Source: Capniomyces stellatus (Eukaryota; Kickxellomycota; Harpellomycetes; Harpellales; Legeriomycetaceae). From it: a stretch of DNA of 64,000 bases. The DNA lies in contig LUVW01000010.1 in the NCBI GenBank assembly GCA_001661515.1, forward strand, positions 62,001 to 126,000, read 5' to 3'. The notes under the pieces are model-generated. The model was not told the DNA's origin and did not search any database. It saw nothing but the letters and a program-made list of their open reading frames with translations. This document shows positions 59,309-64,000 of this stretch, piece after piece. Each line of letters starts with the position of its first letter. Position 1 is the stretch's first letter. The position numbers were made by a program, and so were the translations under genes.

Positions 59309-60694
59309 ATGTCGGATAACGAATATGATCAAGCAAATGAAGTTGATGAGCTTGGCCACGGGGACTTTGACGAGGGAGAAGTAGTGGCCGAAGAAGAACA
59401 AGAAGCTGTAGCTGAGGAAGAAGAGAATATTGATGAGGAAACCGAGGCTATCAGATCAATGCCTCGTTTTAAAAAGCGAAAGGCAACGCCAACAAGCGAT
59501 GAAGAGAGGGATAATGAACCTAGAGCAGATAGAGAGACATCAAGGAGTAAAGAGAGTTCAGTTGAAAGGGGTAGACGGTATGGAAGTGATGAGGAGAGAT
59601 TAAGTGGAGATGAAAGAGGTGAGGAGGAGTATTCAGGAGATTTAAATCGGGGCAGTGGTGAGGAAAATGGGTCTGATTATGAGGGAGGAAGGGAGAAAGA
59701 CAGAGGTAAAAGCAAAGACAAAAGCAAAGGAAGCAAAAGCAAAAGTAACAAGCAGAAAGGGTCGGGGAGAGAGCGAGGACAGAGTAGAGATAGAGAAGAG
59801 GATGGGGAAGGGGAAGAGGAAGAGGAGCGTTTTGACCCAAAAAAGCAAGAGATTGAGCAGGTGAACAGAGAGATAGACATTGCGTTGAGAGCAGGCAAAG
59901 CATCACGAAGACGTAAGGGAAACGAAGTGGACACAGAAATTGATGAAGAAATCCAATCGTTACAAGAGAAAATGCGACATGCAGCAGACAAGGACTTTGA
60001 AGACAACAAGCTGGGACTGCCAGCAATCCACAAGGTGCAGCTACTAGAAACGGTATCAAAGATGCTAGGAAAGCCGCACCTGTACGAGGCAATGCTAGAA
60101 AACAACATTTTAGACACAATAAGGCTCTGGCTCGAACCGCTCAACGACGGGTCGCTTCCAACGCTTGACTTGCAGTTTGAAATGTTGTCGGCAATGATGC
60201 AGATGCCAATAAGAACCGAGCATTTACGGGAAAGCGGAATTGGCAAGATAGTCTTGTTCATGAGTAAGTGCGACCGGTACCCAGAACGCCACGTTCGGCT
60301 TGCTGACCAGCTCGTCCAAAAGTGGGCTCGGCCGATCCTACGCCGAAGCAGCAGTTTCCGCGACAAAGTCGTCAGGGAAAATGGCGAAGGTTCGTCGTAC
60401 AACACAAACGAACAGAACTTTGCCAGACAGAACAGACCATCTGGCGGCGAACGCAACAACAACAACGGCTCGATTGAGGGTATGGGCGGATACTACGGCA
60501 GAGTACAGGCACTTTCCGGTAGTTCTATCGGCGAACAAACCGCCAGAGCCAGCATTCCTAGACGAAACAACACTAGTTACACCGTTATGCCTAAATCGTC
60601 CATCAATGTTGCTCAGAACTCTGGTGAGTCTAAATCCATGCCTGGAAAGTTCAAGCGGATCAAGGCTACTATGATCAAAGGCGGCAGAAGGTGA
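59309..60694 (+). CDS. SPN1: SPN1 / IWS1 transcription elongation factor
   Basis: Single exon, 461 residues. Spn1 binds Spt6 and RNA polymerase II and acts in elongation and chromatin reassembly. Residues 1-225 are disordered and charged: acidic first (EEEQEAVAEEEENIDEETEA), then Arg/Ser/Glu with Lys-Ser-Lys-Asp repeats. The folded TFIIS N-terminal (TND) helical domain spans about 233-345 and contains KVQLLETVSKML, LDTIRLWLEPLNDGSLPTLD, MLSAMMQMPI, LRESGIGKIVLFMSKC and VQKWARPILRRSS, close to the IWS1 consensus. The C-terminal 110 residues are Asn/Ser-rich and basic. Length matches yeast Spn1 (410) and other fungi. It is convergent with the Myb gene. Confidence 0.95.
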   Translation: MSDNEYDQANEVDELGHGDFDEGEVVAEEEQEAVAEEEENIDEETEAIRSMPRFKKRKATPTSDEERDNEPRADRETSRSKESSVERGRRYGSDEERLSGDERGEEEYSGDLNRGSGEENGSDYEGGREKDRGKSKDKSKGSKSKSNKQKGSGRERGQSRDREEDGEGEEEEERFDPKKQEIEQVNREIDIALRAGKASRRRKGNEVDTEIDEEIQSLQEKMRHAADKDFEDNKLGLPAIHKVQLLETVSKMLGKPHLYEAMLENNILDTIRLWLEPLNDGSLPTLDLQFEMLSAMMQMPIRTEHLRESGIGKIVLFMSKCDRYPERHVRLADQLVQKWARPILRRSSSFRDKVVRENGEGSSYNTNEQNFARQNRPSGGERNNNNGSIEGMGGYYGRVQALSGSSIGEQTARASIPRRNNTSYTVMPKSSINVAQNSGESKSMPGKFKRIKATMIKGGRR

Positions 60695-60829
60695 TCTGAG
60701 AACCATTTGTTTGTTTGTTCTGTTTTTGTTTTTGTTTTTCAATAGCACAATTGATAGTATAAATAATATACATTTTTTTTTTGTTTTTTTTCTCTCTATC
60801 TCTCACTTTTTAAGCTTTATACAGTCTGC

Positions 60830-60867
<38 letters not shown>

Positions 60868-61006
60868 TATATTTACATATAAAATTTTATCATATACTGT
60901 CATATCAAGCTCTAACAAGCTATACCAAACTCTATCAAATTATATTATATTCTATCTCCAGCCTCAGCACACATAAATCTCATTGTAATTATTTCGACGT
61001 GTTGTT
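60695..61006. other. Convergent spacer SPN1 / Myb gene with T26 run
   Basis: Holds a run of 26 T at 60835-60860 followed directly by seven A. Beyond it CTATATCAAACTCTATCA-like 20-base units repeat weakly (about 60895-60950). No gene is seen. Confidence 0.6.
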
Positions 61007-64000
61007 TTAGGCCTTGGTTTTTTCATCTTCAATGGCCTTGATAAGCGTATTGACTTTCAGGTTGATATTTCTGCGCCCAAAACACCAAGCCTGGCGGATA
61101 TTAACAAACCTTCCAAAGTCACTGTTGCAACTACGACCACTGTCCATGTGGCTTTGGCTGTGGCTATTACCATGGCTGATTTCAGCATCAGAGCCAGGTT
61201 CCAAACCACTTTTCTTCTCATTATGCTCAAACAGCAGCTCCAAACTGTAGTTATAATTCCTTACGTAGCCCAAGTCAACTTTTATATGGTCCAGAATCAC
61301 CAATAACGTGTAAAGCTGCCTTGCTCTAGACCGTACGCTCAACTCTGACCGTCTATTATTCAGCAGCTTTGATACCAACGACCATCTTGCCTGGCTGCCC
61401 ATTTTGCCTCTCCCCCCATCTCTCCCTCCTCTCTTTCCTCCTCCAATCTCTCCCAACCGCCTCTCCTTTTCGCCCAACACACTCACTATATCTTGATTTT
61501 CACCTGCTTCCTTTTCACTATACTTGTATTTGTACTTGTACTTGTACTTGAATCTAAAATCACCGAGCTTCGAGCTGATCTCCAACTCCATTCCATTATC
61601 CACATCAGCACCCAAGTCGCGTTCCCCAGCCAAGCTACCGCTGCTAGAGTTTATCCTGCTATTGTTCTCGAGTTTTATTGCAAGTTTCGACTTTGTCTTT
61701 GTTTTCGGACCTGGTTTCTCTTTTGCTGGCATATTGGCCGCTTTTAAACCTTTTGAATTGTCCTCAACCAATTCCAAATGAAACGGTTGCTTCAAGTTGT
61801 TGTACACCATATAGCACATCAAAAAGAAATCCTCTTCGGCTGACCAGTCCCCTTTATCCAGCCCAGACCGCACATAGTTTATCCACCGGTACCGGCACTG
61901 TTGCGGACTTCTTGTTTCCATTGTGTTGCTTACATTCACCCACGAAAATATATTCTCGTTATTCTCTAGTTGGAAATTCACCAGCTCCTCCAGCCTACTA
62001 TCCTCCTCCGTTGTCCATGGCCCTACTTTATACACTCCCAAACTATAATCATCATTTCCATCTTTCCCCAGCCTGTTGCTGCTGCTCTCGCCCCCAATTT
62101 CCTTGGTATTGCTTACGTATCTCTCGGTTTTCACCAACTTCCTTGTCATCACATCGCCCTCGCTATACCCTAGTTTTACAGACGTACTGTTGCCCTGTTC
62201 GTTTCCGTTTATCGCGAACGCAGATGCAAACGGCTTGTACTCCACCTCCCTATCCACTCGTCTATCAAATAGCTCGTATAAGCTTTTGCTCATATTCTTA
62301 ATGCTGTACTTTTTCACCGGTTCTCGTTTGCTTTGCTTTTGGTCCTTTGATGTGTCGCTTTTTTTTGCTATTTTCGCAAATCCACCAACTATATTCGAAG
62401 ACTTCATATAGTTCAGCGTGTGCCACCGTCTCCTGCAAACAGTCCCGCCAACATTACCCATTTTTTTGCTCACTTTCTCCCAATCTCCGCCATATCTTTC
62501 AAACATACTCATCAAATCCTCGTCATCAGCCTGCGTCCATTCGATTCTCTTGTTGCCCCCAGTGCAAATTGTCGACTCATCTAGACTGTCTGGCGTTGTG
62601 TTTGCCAGCGACAGTGCCATCGAATACTCATTCCCTGTCTCCCACCCTCTTACTATTATCTCATACCTCTTAAACACCATTATTGTTGATCTTGGCGGGT
62701 TTCTCATTGCGTTTGCTATTATTGTCCACTTTCGCCGGTACTTTTCCACCAGCTCCAACAACATCTCATCCTGCTCCTTTGTCCACAGCCTTCGCTCCGA
62801 GTTTATCTTTGTGGCTAGATTGTATCCCAGTTTGCTGTCTTTGTTTACTATGCCCTCCATATCTGCCTCCTTGTTTTTTTCGCCCCTTTTGCCGTTTATA
62901 CTCATGTTCTTGTCTATGCCCAAAAAGTTGAACTTTATTGCCTCGTAGCTATCCTTAGTCCGCAAACTGGTGTCTTCTGCATTTACCAGCTTTGCTAATG
63001 CATGCAGGTCATTTAGACTGTTTATAGCCCCCAAACTACTGTGCACATCAGCCTCGCTCATACACTTATCCCCGCCTCCATCTTCCACTTTCCAACCACT
63101 TAGTTCTTTTTTGCCTCCGTTTTTGCCTTTGTTATAATCAATTTCGTCACGAGTGTTTCTATACAAATCCAAATCCAGATCCATGCCCAAATCAAAGTCC
63201 ATTTCTACGTTCATATCTACACTCTCATAACTCTCCTCCGCCAGATATCTCTCCATTTGCTCATCCTTTCCCGAACTCTTGTTTCCCACATTGCCAATCC
63301 CCAGCTCTTTTGCTTTGTAGTTGTAGTTCCCATCGTTGTAGTTGACCATGTCCATTTGAACCAGGTACTTCCACCTCTGCCGACACTGATACATATCCCG
63401 GTTAACCATAAACTCTGCTACCTGCCTCCAGTTTCTCGCATCGTAACTGTCTACAGCCAATAGCAACCTGTTGTCCTCTTTTTGGCTCCACCGCCCTTTT
63501 TTTACATCGCTGCATATTGTCATTGATAATGCCTTGCTAAAACACGACAACTTTGATCTCCCCAGCTTTTCTCCTATCGCATTATAGTCGGGGTACACCC
63601 GGTCATTTACACTCTCGAGTACGTAGCTTTCTAAAAGCTCCTTATCCTTCTTGGTCCACCTTCTAGCCTTTTTCACTTTCTGTCCAACGTCTCCACGCTT
63701 TATGTCTTTCTGTTCAGTACCACTGCTTTTATCGCCACCCTTTCCACTCGCTAACACCGGCTCTTTTTCCTTTTTATGCATTAACTCTGTATCTCTTGGC
63801 TGTCTACGCGCATTAACACTCGTCCCTTCGTCTCCACCAGTTTTATCATCCATAGCCGAATTATCCAGTCCCTGCACACCTTTACTCTTATTTTCTGCTG
63901 TCGGCATACTCGTATAACCCCTCTTACCTGCTGAATACTCCAATTGCCCCCATTTACAAATACCATACCTATCTCTGCCTCTAGCCCAAAATTTCTCCAC
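61007..64000 (-). CDS. Multi-repeat Myb/SANT protein, 5' partial
   Basis: The frame is open from the right edge (997 codons) to a TAA at 61007-61009, so the 5' end is missing. An in-frame ATG at residue 32 is unlikely to be decisive. Five Myb/SANT repeats and the start of a sixth are visible by their spaced Trp pattern: RRWTKKDKELLESYV (about 63665-63520); GRWSQKEDNRLL to CRQRWKYL (63505-63350); RRLWTKEQDEMLLELV (62805-62655); IEWTQADDEDLM to CRRRWHTL (62550-62405); GPWTTEEDSRLEELV to CRYRWINYV (62030-61875); and GDWSAEEDFFL (61850-61815). Linkers are long, charged and Asn/Gly-rich. Several tandem repeats resemble SNAPC4 (SNAP190) or Bas1-like regulators, but the spacing does not settle it. 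Probably a nuclear DNA-binding protein. Confidence 0.85.
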   Translation of the reverse strand: MEKFWARGRDRYGICKWGQLEYSAGKRGYTSMPTAENKSKGVQGLDNSAMDDKTGGDEGTSVNARRQPRDTELMHKKEKEPVLASGKGGDKSSGTEQKDIKRGDVGQKVKKARRWTKKDKELLESYVLESVNDRVYPDYNAIGEKLGRSKLSCFSKALSMTICSDVKKGRWSQKEDNRLLLAVDSYDARNWRQVAEFMVNRDMYQCRQRWKYLVQMDMVNYNDGNYNYKAKELGIGNVGNKSSGKDEQMERYLAEESYESVDMNVEMDFDLGMDLDLDLYRNTRDEIDYNKGKNGGKKELSGWKVEDGGGDKCMSEADVHSSLGAINSLNDLHALAKLVNAEDTSLRTKDSYEAIKFNFLGIDKNMSINGKRGEKNKEADMEGIVNKDSKLGYNLATKINSERRLWTKEQDEMLLELVEKYRRKWTIIANAMRNPPRSTIMVFKRYEIIVRGWETGNEYSMALSLANTTPDSLDESTICTGGNKRIEWTQADDEDLMSMFERYGGDWEKVSKKMGNVGGTVCRRRWHTLNYMKSSNIVGGFAKIAKKSDTSKDQKQSKREPVKKYSIKNMSKSLYELFDRRVDREVEYKPFASAFAINGNEQGNSTSVKLGYSEGDVMTRKLVKTERYVSNTKEIGGESSSNRLGKDGNDDYSLGVYKVGPWTTEEDSRLEELVNFQLENNENIFSWVNVSNTMETRSPQQCRYRWINYVRSGLDKGDWSAEEDFFLMCYMVYNNLKQPFHLELVEDNSKGLKAANMPAKEKPGPKTKTKSKLAIKLENNSRINSSSGSLAGERDLGADVDNGMELEISSKLGDFRFKYKYKYKYKYSEKEAGENQDIVSVLGEKERRLGEIGGGKRGGRDGGRGKMGSQARWSLVSKLLNNRRSELSVRSRARQLYTLLVILDHIKVDLGYVRNYNYSLELLFEHNEKKSGLEPGSDAEISHGNSHSQSHMDSGRSCNSDFGRFVNIRQAWCFGRRNINLKVNTLIKAIEDEKTKA

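Noticed and set aside
59677..60465. 262-codon minus-strand frame opposite SPN1
   Set aside because: Antisense shadow of the SPN1 coding sequence; the plus frame holds the conserved TND domain.

Overview
The window looks like a fungal nuclear chromosome segment. It carries TUP1, a Dma-type FHA-RING ligase, SPN1, FAP1 and a CENP-A whose C-terminus closely resembles, from memory, the fission-yeast protein. Genes are mostly single-exon or have a few introns of 108 to 296 bases. Intergenic DNA is AT-rich, and long proteins carry Asn, Gly/Met and acidic low-complexity tracts. CTG falls at conserved Leu positions in TUP1 and RAD54, so the code is standard and not the CTG-Ser code. A BRCA2 homologue excludes Saccharomyces-type yeasts. 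An early-diverging fungus (Zoopagomycota-like) is my best guess, held weakly.

Layout, left to right: 3' tail of an acidic-tailed protein (+); INCENP (-); a 4.5 kb gene-poor stretch; TUP1 (+, 4 exons); MAU2/SCC4 (+, 3 exons); CENP-A (-, 2 exons); a PEX11-family protein (-); RPB11 (+, 4 exons); a membrane-anchored UAS-UBX protein (-, 2 exons); RAD54 (+); a 3.6 kb gene-poor stretch; DMA-type FHA-RING ligase (+, 2 exons); FAP1/NFX1 (+); tRNA-Thr(AGT) (-); a 6.5 kb gene-poor stretch; an orphan 706-residue protein (+); a BRCA2 homologue (-, 2 exons) with 50 perfect hexanucleotide copies in its coding sequence; glycyl-tRNA synthetase (+); SPN1/IWS1 (+); and a multi-Myb-repeat protein (-) that runs off the right edge.

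Many genes serve chromosome biology: INCENP (chromosomal passenger complex), MAU2 (cohesin loading), CENP-A (centromere identity), DMA (mitotic exit and checkpoint), and RAD54 with BRCA2 (Rad51-dependent recombination). TUP1, RPB11, SPN1, FAP1 and the Myb protein act in transcription. I see no operon-like organisation, so this grouping may be chance.

The 12 introns I placed all end in TAG. I used this as a local rule when judging doubtful exons. Gene 5' flanks tend to be purine-rich and 3' flanks pyrimidine-rich on the coding strand. I saw no CRISPR array, rRNA, recognisable transposon or virus.
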